A stretch of 64,000 nt of DNA, from NCBI GenBank assembly GCA_001574975.1, contig KQ965732.1:1002131-1066130 (forward strand). The letters are read 5' to 3'. Position numbers and translations under genes: made by a program. Position 1 is the stretch's first letter. Each line of letters begins with the position of its first letter. Shown here piece after piece: positions 49,746-60,647 of the stretch. The DNA comes from Gonapodya prolifera JEL478. Its lineage: Eukaryota > Monoblepharomycota > Monoblepharidomycetes > Monoblepharidales > Gonapodyaceae. Below the pieces are notes generated by a model that made no database searches, was not told the DNA's origin, and saw nothing but the letters and a program-made list of their open reading frames with translations.

Positions 49746-52700
49746 ATGCAGCCCCGAAGCGTGGACCAGAAAACAGCGGAATCCGAAAAAGAGCAACAGC
49801 CGAAAAAGGGTGGAGCTGAAGACGCCCGCGGTTCCGCGTCGCATACCCACACTCCGATAACTGGCCCGTCATCGGCTCACTCTTTCCGTCTGTCACCTCC
49901 AACCACATCACCCCTTCATCTCTCGACTCTTTCATCATCATCCCATTCCTCCCATTCCCTCGATTTCTCTCACCGCGATACCCCTTCCACGCACCGTGTT
50001 CACAACGTCGCCACTCACCTACATTCTCCTGTTCCTCGTCTGCATCAACAATCGCAAAACGCCTCACCCTTGCATCTCATGGAAGTCAGATTGAAGCATC
50101 AACGGCCTCACGCTGTAGCCCGGGGTAGCGCTCCAGACCTCAGCAAGCTTGCGCATAATGGAATCTTGGAATACAATTCCGCCCCCCACCAACCAAGCCA
50201 CCTCCGTGACGCCTGGAAGCCACCTTCGAAAGCGGAACTCTCTATTGATTCTTGTTTTGTCCACGATGGAAATGCTGAGCGTTGGAAGCACGAAGCGGAA
50301 CATTCGCCACTCTACCAAACTCACCCAGTTCCCAACTGGTCCCCAGAAATGCGTCCGGACGACACACGCTCTGACGCACTGAGCCACATGCGCACCCAGT
50401 CGCAGGATCCTTCAGACGCCTTTGCAGCCGCGTCCCGTTTGGCGGACTCCTGGGCCACCCTCTCCCCACATCTTGGGCCTTCCGCGTATCCCGACACATC
50501 GACCAACGGTGCCCTACCGGATTTTGATGTGGGATCGCAGAATGAGCTCGACTCCAGCAGCGACGAAGAGCCGTCTTCTGTCACATCCCTTTCATCGCCA
50601 CCGTTGGCGATCAATCTGACCTCCGCCACACCGCCGACTGAGCGCGATTCCAAACAGAAACCCCAACAAGCCGGCCACGGGGACTCCAATTCCTCGGAAT
50701 CTTCGAACCGCACCGTCGCTGACACAAAGCCCTCCTCGCCTCCACATAGTGGACTTCGGTCCATCCAATCCACTGCTCTCCCCGTCCCACTCCCCGACAG
50801 CACCGAAATAGCCCACTCTGCGGACGAGACCTGGTCGACCGGTCCAAGCCCTCCGCCTTCCCGTCGCTCTTCCCCAACTCCAAGGGCCATTTCCGTCCCG
50901 CCTCGAAGAACCTCCGTGGAAACGGTACCAAACGGCCTCTTTGCGAAGTCGCCTACACCAAGTTTGAGACCTCAGGTGACGAGGCAGCTTGCAGAGACGG
51001 CAGTTGGAGTTCGGGAGGTCTCGAAGCAGATTGGTGGGTCCCTATTGGCGGTCAGAACACCCCTGTACATACTTGAAACGTGTCTTGCTCACCATAGGCC
51101 GCGCTCTCGTAAAACTTGAGAACCCGAATACCATTATGATTGTCACCAAGGCGTGGGACAACACTCTTATTTATCTCACAAAACATTTAGCGTTCTGGCT
51201 CATCACTTCCCCTAGACTTGGAGTGAAGTGCACAGACGTGTGTGAAGGATATACAGTGTAGGTCTTTCCCTTGCGACATAAAAGGCATGGAGCTTTACCT
51301 GACAACAATATTCTTCATGTTGCCTTCCATCTTAGGTACCTGGACTCAAAGCTGCAAGATCATCCCCACATAAAGTCATTGGCAGATGAGCTCTCACAAC
51401 AGCCCGGCTTGTCTGGTTCCGAGGCCCCTGTCCGTGATAACCTGAAATTCTGGGATCCCGAGTTTTGCGCTGTAAACGCGGACCAGATTGACTTCATCAT
51501 CACCCTTGGGGGCGATGGTACAGTCCTTTATACCTCGTGGCTCTTCCAGCGATCCCAAGTACCCCCGATTATACCCTTCCACTTGGGCTCCTTGGGATTC
51601 CTCACCGTGTTTAACTTCAAAGACATCCGACGGGTCCTTCGCAAGATCGTCGGCAGCCCCGACGTTGCCTCTGGAGATCTCTCTTCGTCGGGCCTTCGAG
51701 TTAACCTGCGCATGCGTGTCACTTGCACTGTGTGGAGGTCCCAGTCCTCACGCACTGGCAGGACCAATGACCCCCGCCTCGCCCGCCCTCAATCAAACCC
51801 TTCTTCAGGGTCTACAGCCACCGCAGTCCTGCCCCATAACGTGTCATCTACACGAGTCAATCCGTCTATTCCAGGCGCCGCTCCTGCGAGTGGAGCGATG
51901 CGGAGGCCTGTACCGACTGAGTCGTTCCAAGTGCTCAACGACCTTGTGGTGGACAGAGGACCCAGTCCGTACATGAGCCAGCTGGAGCTCTACGGAGACG
52001 ACAGGCTGCTTACAGTCGTGCAGGCAGATGGTCTGGTCATTTCCACTCCTACGGGGAGTACCGCGTACAGCGTGAGTTGAAACTGTACGGATTGCCACTT
52101 GTTAAAGGTTGACGTTGTTCATTACTCCTTTACGATCTTGAGTTGTCCGCGGGTGGGTCTGTGGTACATCCAGAAGTGCCGGCACTTCTCGTGACACCGA
52201 TCTGTCCCCGTGAGTGTTCTCATTTGACGGACAAACGAGGGCATATCTCATGTATTTCGTCTCGTGAAGACACTTTGTCCTTCCGACCTATGATGCTTCC
52301 CGATTCGATGGAGTTGAAAATCCTCCTGCCAAAGGACGCTCGCACAACCGCATTCTGTTCGTTTGATGGGCGGCATCGAATTGAACTTCGTCAAGGTCTG
52401 TAACCGCAGAAAGGAGATAAAGAAATCACCACAAATGCTTACACTATATCTTTTCACATGCAGGAGACTACGTTACTGTTACCGCAGGCCGGTATCCTTG
52501 CCCAACCATTTGCGCGACCGACCAGAGCCAAGACTGGTTCGAGGGACTCTCGCGAACGCTTCACTGGAATGAACGTGCCCGTCAAAAGCCCATTGATGGC
52601 GAAAATGAGGAGGGCGAGCAGATCGTCCGCGAGTTTTTGAGCGAAACGGAAGACGGTTCTCCGTCAGGGTTCCACCCGCATCAAGCTCAAGCGGCGCGTG

Positions 52701-52774
52701 TCACCAAATCTTTGTCAGAGGCCAGCGATGAAGGACTAGAGATGCATGATATCCTCGGCGACTTCAGAAAGTGA
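49746..52774 (+). CDS. NAD kinase (ATP-NAD kinase, Utr1/Pos5 family)
   Basis: Makes NADP+ from NAD+ and ATP. The ATG at 49746 begins a disordered N-terminus of about 430 residues, Ser/Pro/His-rich, in one exon. After an intron comes IGRALVKLENPNTIMIVTKA, then IDFIITLGGDGTVLYTSWLF with the catalytic GGDG, then PFHLGSLGFLTVF, LNDLVVDRGPSPYMSQLELY and VISTPTGSTAYS|LSAGGSVVHP. LSFRPMMLPDSMELKILL and DGRHRIELRQGD complete the fold. A low-complexity insert of about 60 residues (SQSSRTGRTNDPRLARPQ and onward) sits inside the catalytic domain before FQVLNDLVV. The tail continues as WFEGLSRTLHWNERARQKP. About six introns. The long N-terminus suggests regulation, and no mitochondrial presequence is evident. 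Confidence 0.9.
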
Positions 52775-52952
52775 TTCCCGTACGCAACAAACCCCCTAGA
52801 AGCTCCGACTTTGCGCCCCAAACGAGATTTAAATTACAGGAAGAATTGTCACGTTTCATTTATGCTCATTCCTGCATGTATTACTAAGCAATATGGCATT
52901 TTGTTGGCATTTTCAGAGTGAAACAATGTGTCATCCCCCAAACCAAACCTTT

Positions 52953-54771
52953 TTACGTGTACTTCTGAACAACAACGGCATTAAGGAGACCTGCCGCTTT
53001 CAGTGTCACGGTGTCGTCCGAAAGTTCCTTGACGGGGAAAGTGGTTTGGAGAGCCCATGATCGAGCTTCGGCTCGGGATCTTGCGAGACATACAACTTTA
53101 TCAGGCCAAGTTTCGACACAGATATACTCGAAAAGTGAGACTTACGACCGCACAAAGCGCCTTAGATCGCCAACTGTATGGTTATGGTTGAACTTGGCCA
53201 CCAACCTATTAAATATAGTTGTCAGTTATACTCATTCAAAAAGGATGAAATCCATACTCACCTGGTGCCATCCGCCAGCCTGATCTGTAGCGAAGTGATT
53301 GGCTGAGTTTCGTCCACCTGAAGAGCTGGCGCCGACCCCAATGATGGGGACGGTGCGGCTGCTCCATCGGAAGTTGCAGCGGAGGGGAACGAGCCAGGCA
53401 TTGCTCCTGAAGGCGTTTCAGCTCCAGGCACAATAGAGCCAAGTGCACGACCTTGACCGTGGAAGGGTTTGAGGACTTTCGGCGGGGCCTTGTAGTCCTC
53501 TTCAAGTTTGTGCTGCACCCGAACTTCGACCGGCTGACCGACGGAGACATTCAAAAGACTTGGGGGGGCGCGTCTGAAACGTGACTAAAAATGAGTTCCG
53601 CTGATAGTGCAAAAACGAAAGGAAAAGCGTACCCGTTCTTGATATGCTCAAGAAGCTCTTGGTTTTGCGGGTCGTCATACGCCATAAGTGGTCCGTCCTC
53701 AACAGAAAAGCCGTTTCTCCAGAATGTAAGGACTCTGGTGACCTGAGCATGTCTCGTCGGTGAAATGAACTGTCGAAAATCATCATTGCATGAAGCACTC
53801 ACAGTTTGTTGGGTCGAAGGTGGTGGCGCACTCGCCGCCGGTACCCGCGAAAGACCTGGCGCAGCGGTTGGAGGTGTGGATGTGGGCTGTGGATCCTCTT
53901 CGCTCCCCAACCGGTAGCCTGGTGGCACATTTTGTTACCACCGCAACATGTGCTGTGTTGGTAAATCTTACCAGATCCTGCGAAAGCCTGCACTTGTGGC
54001 GCTGCATTTCGACCCTGAATGCGAAACCCTCCTTCCTCATCCTCGTCGTCATCGTGATCATGATCGTGGCCGTGGCCACCTCCGGAAGCACCAGACCTTT
54101 TCAAGTATTCCATGCTTCTCATCGCAAACACCAAGGAAAGTGATGCGATAAACATACTTCGCTGCCATGTCCAGAATATCCTTCACCAAGTTCTTTGACT
54201 TGCCATCTTTCTTGGTACTCTGCCCTTTCATCACAACACCGCTTCAGAAAAGCGCCCGGAAGAGGGTGTCAGATAGTTTATTTCACAATAAAGGTTTTAA
54301 CGTCAATTCATGTCACTCTGACACAATAAAAACACTCACCTCTTCTCCCCACCAGCGAAATAGTCTGGCCCTTCCTCATCATCATCCTCCTTCGCTTTTC
54401 CAGTAGAGTTGACAAAGTCCGTGAAGGATCGTACGTTCCTCCCAGCGTTCGAGGTGGATCCGCGGGGAGGACCTGCTGAAGCTGACGAGGACGTGTTGGG
54501 CGTTTGCTGTGGTGCTGCTGCTGGTCCAGAGGCCGAGCCGCCTTTCTCGAAGAATGCGGAGAGCGCATCTTGGAGGTCCCATTGATGCTCTTCAAGGAGT
54601 GCCTCAGCTGTGGCGACGCGGCGTAGATGAATGAAAGGGGGTTACGTATGTAAATGAACGGTGATGTTTTTCAACTTAAGCAGAGCGAATGAGGGATTAT
54701 GGCCTACCTTGTTCAGCAGAAGCACCTGTGATCGCGACGAACTGCGCAAGTTCGCTTTCAGCGGCGGCCAT
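52953..54771 (-). CDS. p47/Shp1 UBA-SEP-UBX adaptor of Cdc48
   Basis: Cofactor of Cdc48/p97 for ubiquitin-dependent degradation and membrane fusion. MAAAESELAQFVAITGAS and EALLEEHQWDLQDALSAFFE form the UBA domain across an intron. The linker carries RSFTDFV and KNLVKDILDMAAK-type blocks, then an acidic His/Asp-rich stretch (HGHDHDHDDDEDEE). The SEP domain reads RVLTFWRNGFSVEDGPLM, AYDDPQNQELLEHIKNG|RAP, PSLLNVSVGQPVEV. A Pro/Ala linker leads to the UBX domain: TSLQIRLADGTR, VAKFNHNHTVGDLRRFV, ALQTTFPVKELSDDTVTLK, AAGLLNAVVVQKY. The C-terminal LNAVVVQKYT stop (52953-52955) is standard. About eight introns. Confidence 0.9.
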
Positions 54772-54917
54772 TGTGGAGATGGAGGGTGACCGGAAAGTTA
54801 GTGAGATGCTGACCACGGCAGAGCCTGTCTTCATTCAGTTCGCTGACGCCCTGCACTTCGATTCGAAAAATAACAGAGAGCAGCAATGGAATTTCCTCAT
54901 ATCTACATTCAAGGCAA

Positions 54918-56343
54918 CTACTTTAACCACCGAGGCTTCCTTTCACGCCACCTCATTGCGCTAGCACCCCACAAAGCCAGGTCTTCGATCCTCAAATCTG
55001 TTGCCCAGGGAGTTTTATTTGCTTGTTCCAAAAGACCGCTTTGGACCACGGAAACTTCAGACATAGCGGCTTGCTCGCTCACGTTACAGTCTCGGCATAG
55101 CTCAAGAAATACCGAGACTGGACTCCTCCGACCGTCGACCAGAGAAGCGGCAATGTATATCGCAGCAACAGAACGTAAGCGTATATCCTTGTATAACGGC
55201 TCCGAAGGAATGAAGTACAGAGTCTCTGCCAATCGTTTCACCTTCTGCTGTTTCAGTCTCAGGAGTTGATTATCGGAAGTGATGTGTACCGGTGTGATCG
55301 ATTCTGCTGCAAAGACTGAGCGAACATCCGGATACAGTATTTGGGCAAGCCGTTCGAATAGTAAGGTGTGCGACACTTGACGAGGATCCATTTGCAGGGT
55401 AGTAGTGGCAACATGCATGACTGCAAGGAACTCCAGATCAGACAAATTGACTATCTCCTGAACAAGACCAAATCAATCGTCAGTATCTAATCTATCAGGC
55501 AACGCTAAAGCTTCACCACTCACTGCTGCCCTTTTAGTGTTCACTGGTATGCCACGTTCACCACACTCGAGTACCAAACACACCACAAGCGATATTTTTC
55601 CCTTTTCCGGACCACCAAATCTGTGCTTCGATGACTTTTCGAGGCGCACGAGGCGTTTGAACCGTTCCCAGGCGAAAGCAGCGACGGAAGGACCTAAACC
55701 AAGTTGATTGGTTACATCGTCGAGATGATGTCGTAACGTAACCTGGGTGGTAGGTCCAAGGCAAGAGGCCCGTAAGCATTGTTCTGAGGTTTCAGAAATA
55801 TCAAGGAACACTTTCCCGACAGCCAAGCATGATTGGTATTCGATTTTCACTTCCATATTCAATCACACTCACCTCTATGTTTTCACTCCTGAATTCTTGT
55901 CTCATTCGCCCTCCAAGAAAGGTCCGACGCTTGGACACATCCACGTCGACGAACTCATGGCTGGATTCCTCATTGCTGTCGTCGGTTTGCGTTTGCAATA
56001 CATTTGGCAAAAACAATCCACCAAAAGGGTCATTTTCTGCGTTGGGCGGATTCGGAACGTTGTTCTGTCCAGTCCCACTGTCGTTCTCGCCCTCCCTCCT
56101 ACGTTTCACGCCCCGCTTCTGATAGAGCGACGTCGAACCATCCACATAATTGTACCCCGTAGCTATGTGCATTTTGTATGCGAAATTCTCGCGTCCATAG
56201 TCTTGTGTTACGAGTTCATCCCGTTGGTCGTCGACAACTCTCCCACAATTTCTACATACGATGACCGACTCGCTCTCCACAAAGTCGCACTGAATGCACG
56301 TGAATTGAAGGGGGTCCGTTTCCGCGTCGGCGTCGTCGTCCAT
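54918..56343 (-). CDS. Divergent TFIIB-family factor (Brf/BRF2-like)
   Basis: Predicted general transcription factor. The N-terminal zinc ribbon is FTCIQCDFVESESVIVCRNC, C-x2-C-x13-C-x2-C, followed by GRVVDDQ and a GYNYVDGSTS segment. An acidic Asn/Pro-rich linker precedes two cyclin-like repeats. Repeat 1: HHLDDVTNQLGLGPSVAAFA, ISLVVCLVLECGERGIPVN, VNLSDLEFLAVMHVATTTL. Repeat 2: VKRLAETLYFIPSEPLYKDI, RSVAAIYIAASLVDG, CRDCNVSEQAAMSEVSVVQS. The repeats are too divergent for TFIIB or Brf1; the first resembles animal BRF2. About three or four introns. The start at 56343 (MDDDADAETD) is preferred over 56451, which would run through the poly-G tract. Function (Pol III, Pol II or Pol I) is open. 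Confidence 0.62.
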
Positions 56344-56459
56344 CGATTGACTGCGGGTTGATGGGGGGGGGGGGGGGGGGTTGGCGAAGACTACCCTTCG
56401 CACAAGCCCTTCACTTACATTCCGCCCATCAGCTGCACCCTCTGCAACCACATTGAACC
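56344..56459. promoter_or_regulatory. Divergent promoter with G18 tract, TFIIB-like / ArfGAP
   Basis: A 116 nt gap between divergent start codons contains 18 consecutive G at 56363-56380 on the plus strand. It could form G-quadruplex DNA and will vary in length. Both genes must be driven from this short interval. Confidence 0.6.
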
Positions 56460-58473
56460 ATGTCGACCCGGCACGAGCGTCAAGCCAACAAGTCCCAGAA
56501 TGAACAAAATCTCAAAGTGCTGTCGGAGCTTCTCAAGCGGCCGGACAACAAGCTGTGTGCTGGTGGGTTGGCCCGCAAACCTACAGCCTCAATAGAGGAG
56601 CTTCTTCCTTGAACACACCAACTTCACTTGTGAGGACAAGGATGAAGCGAAGAGCCCCTCGTGGCTCATTGATGGGAGGGTGCCTCGCTTCATAGCCCAT
56701 CTTCAGTTCTGGAGAATGCATGAAAGCCATCGAATGGCTTAGTGCCCTTGCAAAGATCACGCTGCGATCAATTTACAGTAAAGACTGATTGCATCACGTC
56801 CCTCGAACCCGTATGGGGCCCGACTTGTTCCTGAACTGACCATCACCCTCATTCCTGCCAACAATCAATCGCTCTCATTGAATCCATTCAGACTGCAAGT
56901 CAAAAGGTATGGCGAATCTTTGGTGTCTATATGGTTTCCCACAAGAGACCTAACATTGCGTTGCGCAGACCCACGATGGGCTTCATGGAATCTGGGCATT
57001 TTCGTGTGCATGCGATGTGCTGGGATACACCGGTCTCTCGGCGTACACATTTCAAAGATGAAAAGTGTGGATTTGGTGAGTTTCAACTCTTGGGGTGCTG
57101 AAGCGAAGTGTTGAGACGAAACCCGGGGGATTGACGCTCTTAACTCTGGAACTTATTGTTCACGAGGGTAACAGGAACGAAAGCATTGTGTTTTTCGTGC
57201 TTTTCTCACGTTTCTGTTTCTTGAAAGGACACTTGGACTCAAGACCAAGTGGTGAACATGGAGCGGTGGGGGAATGCGAGAGCGAATCTGTAAGTTGATA
57301 TAAGTCAATAGCGCGAGTTGCAAAGACGCCTCGCCGAGCCGAGTGCACAACAGCGGGCGGGGGGAACCTACATCGCGCAAGTTGCAACGCATTATCGGGA
57401 TGCCTTGCCATGTACAATCGGTGCTTTCTCTCACAACACCTGCGTTCCAGTTACTGGGAGGCATCTATGACCGGCTCACACGAGCCCACCGGAAACCTCG
57501 AGTTCTGGATCCGTCAAAAGTACGAGACGAAAAAGTGGGCGAGACCCGGTGGGATCCCCGATCCTGCCACCTTAGGCGCCCCAGGAGCTACTGCCGCTCC
57601 CCAGCCCACTCCACAACCACAACAAGCGCCAAAAGTGCAGCAGGTGAGGTTTAAACAAAGTTGCACGGAAGCCTCCTTGAAAAAATGAACACTCTCCTTT
57701 GTTCGTCTCTTTTGCAATACCAGGTGGTCGCCCCTCCTGTGGTCCCCCAACGTGACACGAACCCCTTCCCTTCGACGACTTTCCCTGCGCCCTCCGTCGT
57801 CCCGTCCTCCATCGCCCCCCTCCCAGCGCCCGCTCCTTCAGCCAAGGCAGAACTTTTCGCCGCCTTTGCGCCGGCCCCAACACCCACCGCCCAAGCAGCA
57901 CCTCAGACGGCGCAACCGATGCAACCCGCCGTGCCCGATTTTAAGTCGGGCATCATGAGCCTGTACGGCCCTCCCGCCGGCGCGCAGCCCCAGGCCCCGC
58001 AAGTCCAAGGTTGGGCCTCCTTCGCCTCGGCCCCAGCTCCCGCGCCAATGGCCACGCAGCCAGTCGTCGGCATGCCGGGCATGGGCACCCCCGCGTTCGG
58101 CGCGTTCGCACAACCAGCGTCGCAGTCCTCTTTCCCGGCGTTTGGGGCTCCTGCTCCTGCTCCTGCTCCTGGCGCGGCGCCGTCCCTGTTCCCCACTGTG
58201 CCGACCCTCCCTGCCGCGCAACAGCAACAGCAGCAGCAGCAGCACCGCGGCTCATTTGGGCAGTTCGCGGCCGCTCCCGCCATGCCCTTCCAGCAAGCCC
58301 CCGTCTCACCCGGCGGGTTTGGCGCGTTCGGCGCGGCGCCGCTGACGCCCTCGCCGGCCCAAGTGTCGCCCCCCGGCCAACCGGCTGTTGGAGGGGGGTG
58401 GGCTGCGTTTGGGCAGCAGGCGGGGCAGCCTGGCGCCCCGGGTGGAGGGATCCCTGCCATGATGTGGAATTAG
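56460..58473 (+). CDS. ArfGAP, Age2/SMAP type, with Ala/Pro/Gln-rich tail
   Basis: GTPase-activating protein for Arf at Golgi or endosomes. [20 protein letters not shown] opens exon 1; the zinc finger is [35 protein letters not shown]-x2-C-x16-C-x2-C with the arginine finger in HRSLG. DCKSK comes from a 15 nt micro-exon (56892-56906). [20 protein letters not shown]- and ANLYWEASM-type blocks then appear in spliced order, ending in [14 protein letters not shown]. The tail is about 280 residues of Ala/Pro/Gly/Gln with repeated GFGAFG/PAFGAF motifs (like clathrin-adaptor or EH-domain ligands) and a Gln7 run near 58225. Intron 1 is about 329 nt, long for this window. About five introns. Confidence 0.88.
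56892..56906 (+). other. 15 nt micro-exon of the ArfGAP gene
   Basis: ACTGCAAGTCAAAAG is flanked by TTCAG and GTATGG. Joined to exon 1 (...TGTGCTG) and exon 3 (ACCCACGATGGGC) it restores CADCKSKDPRWAS without a shift and supplies the second zinc-binding Cys. Skipping would keep the frame but remove that Cys. Confidence 0.7.
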
Positions 58474-58855
58474 AGTTCTAGATGCAGAAGAGGCGGATGG
58501 GTGGGCGTGGTGGATTGAGAGATACCCCCCCCCCCCCCCTTACACGAGACACGGACCGCTTTCGGCGCACGCAACACGCGCCCCCCCTCACGGTTGAAGT
58601 GCGCAAGGAACGGTTGTAGATCACATCATGTATGCCTTTGGCGAATCGAAACACATTTTACAATTAAAATTTAGACAGTCCGTAGTTTTCGTCCGGGCGT
58701 GTGTGATATCTTCCTGGTGGCTCCGTTGCCACACCGATGTCCGCACGCAACACATTTTCCCAAAGGCAAAGCCCACGCCCACACGAACACATGCATCCCG
58801 GTGGCGTGCGTCCGCAATCCACATCGTCGCTATCCCCGTGTACCCTCTCACCGCT
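58474..58855. other. Convergent intergenic region, ArfGAP / HIS3
   Basis: About 380 nt of 3' flanking sequence for both genes. It holds C15 at 58525-58539 and a C8 run near 58582. No gene is supported. Confidence 0.5.
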
Positions 58856-60469
58856 TTAGAACCCCTCCAGCACACCCTTTGTGCTGGGCACGTCGTTTCC
58901 GCCCGTGAGTTCGACGGCTTGGCGGAGCGCGAGGGCAAACGATTTGAAGGCGGCTTCGGATCTGAGGAGGGTGAACGGGAGTAGGGAGTGGGGAGTGAGG
59001 GGGCGTGAGGGGGTGGAGGTGAGAGGTAAAGTGTTAGAGCCTGCATTGACTCAACCCGTGACCTCATCCACTTGTCCCTCTCCACTCTCGAACCCATCTC
59101 CACCCTCTACCACCACACCTCTACGAGTGCCCCACAAGTACAAGAAATGTACACCCTGCCCCGCCGACCTCCGTCACCACCTCCTTCGCACCGGCACCAA
59201 GTCCACACCCCTAACGCCCAACGCACCTGTGATGATCATTCTCCCCCCTCAAGACATCCACGTGCAAGGTCACACCCGCGGCATTGGCAAAGCTCTGGAA
59301 GAAATGCGGGATCATCTCCGTCGACAGCGCCCCGATGGACGGGCGGCGCAGGCCCAAGTCCGCGTGGCAGAAGGGGCGGCCTGAGATGTCGAGGACCGTG
59401 CGGGAGAGGGCCTGTGGGGAGTTGGGTTGGGGAGACGGGGGTGAGGGTTGGGGAGATAAGGGTGTGAGCGGCATGATGAGATGTGTAGCAGTGGGGAGTG
59501 CCGAGCAGGATCCAGGGCTCTGGCGGTGCCTGCCAAGGGTGCGTATCCACTCCAACAACGCAGTCCACGGTTACGTGCTGGTGCAGATCGCGGTTCGAGG
59601 GTCGCTCCGCGTCTACAGAGTAACATCACGTGTGTGGCTTCCAACGAGAGAGCCCAAGGACAAGGGCACGAATCTCGGGTACGACCAGCACGAACTCGTC
59701 TCGCCACCTTGAGGAAGTCTCTACTTCCCCTCCAACATGAATAAATTTCCTCAAGCAGGTGGAAACAGCCTTTGGCAAAGCCCGTTCTACGCCATCACTC
59801 GACATACTCTCTACTTTCATTTCGCCAAAGTCGCACCGGTGCAGGTTTCGTCACCCGCAAGGCACGACTCTTCGCCTCTCGCGTAAACAATCCCCCTCCC
59901 GCAAAAGAAAATTTCGCCTTCAGCAGACTCCTCGGCGTGGTACAGTGCCTTCAGCAGACAAGGCATACTCCTCGGCATAGTACAATGCCATCGGCAGACA
60001 AGGCAGACTCCTCGGCAAAGAGAAGTCGCCTTAGACAAGGATAATCGCCTCTGGCGGACTCGTCGACCTCGCGCCTTCATTGCTCGAAGTGCTGCACTCC
60101 ACACTCCACTTCGATGCTCACCTCGTCCAACGGAGCGTAGGCATACCCAAATCTCCGAATGCCCTTTGCATCACCCAGAGCCTTTTTAAAGGCCTGTCCC
60201 AACGCCAGAGCGACGTCCTCTGTGGTGTGATGGTCGTCGATGTGCAAGTCGCCCTTGCACGAGGCCGCGAGCGACCATTTAGCGTGCTTTGCCAGGGCCT
60301 CGATCATGTGGTCGAGGAATCCGATACCAGTCGCGACGGTGATTGCCTGGACGCCGTTGAGCGGTCTGATGTCGATGTGGATGGCCACGTCCGTCTCCTT
60401 TGTCTTCCGTTGCACGAGCGCGGAGAATGGTGATGTGTTAGTCAGCTGCGGCTCTTGGACGGTTGCCAT
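58856..60469 (-). CDS. HIS3: Imidazoleglycerol-phosphate dehydratase
   Basis: Sixth step of histidine synthesis. Three exons (60469-60122, 59411-59227, 58961-58856) give 212 residues, the usual IGPD length. Exon 1 holds [19 protein letters not shown] and [20 protein letters not shown], ending at [12 protein letters not shown]. Exon 2 continues [19 protein letters not shown] and [18 protein letters not shown] to ENDHHR, where HH binds Mn2+. Exon 3 adds [18 protein letters not shown] and STKGVLEGF. The open frame of exon 1 reads past the donor but loses family similarity there. Intron 1 is about 710 nt, roughly ten times the local average, and contains tandem repeats. It is divergent from the Mrc1-like gene (178 nt). 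Confidence 0.93.
59927..60046. repeat. Three 40 nt tandem repeats inside the HIS3 intron
   Basis: Units at 59927-59966, 59967-60006 and 60007-60046 each begin ACTCCTCGGC on the plus strand and share AGACAAGG near the end; units 1 and 2 are the most alike (about 34 of 40), unit 3 is decayed. They lie in intron 1, so they do not alter the protein. Confidence 0.75.
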
Positions 60470-60647
60470 TGCGGGAGAGGGAGGGGCGAGGGAGAGGTGG
60501 TAGTGTAAGTGGACGTGGAGCTGGTTGTAAAAATGAGAAGAGTGCTGCGGACACCGTGCACAGGCCACCTGAGACACCGACGCTGCACCAATTTGATTCA
60601 GCGCACGCACCGGCATAGCACACGCAGCAGCTGCGCACACGGCACCG
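60470..60647. promoter_or_regulatory. Divergent promoter, HIS3 / Mrc1-like
   Basis: A CCAAT box (60588-60592) overlaps the region just before TGATTCA (60594-60600), one base from the Gcn4 consensus TGACTCA. The half nearest HIS3 is purine-rich (GGGAGAGGGAGGGG). Gcn4-type control of HIS3 is known in yeast; here it is only suggested. Confidence 0.4.

Noticed and set aside
57903-58460. Minus-strand 185-codon Gly/Ala/Cys-rich frame
   Set aside because: It is the reverse strand of the ArfGAP Ala/Pro/Gln tail; high GC keeps all frames open.
59927-60046. CRISPR-like array
   Set aside because: Repeats are contiguous 40 nt tandem units without unique spacers, inside a eukaryotic intron.
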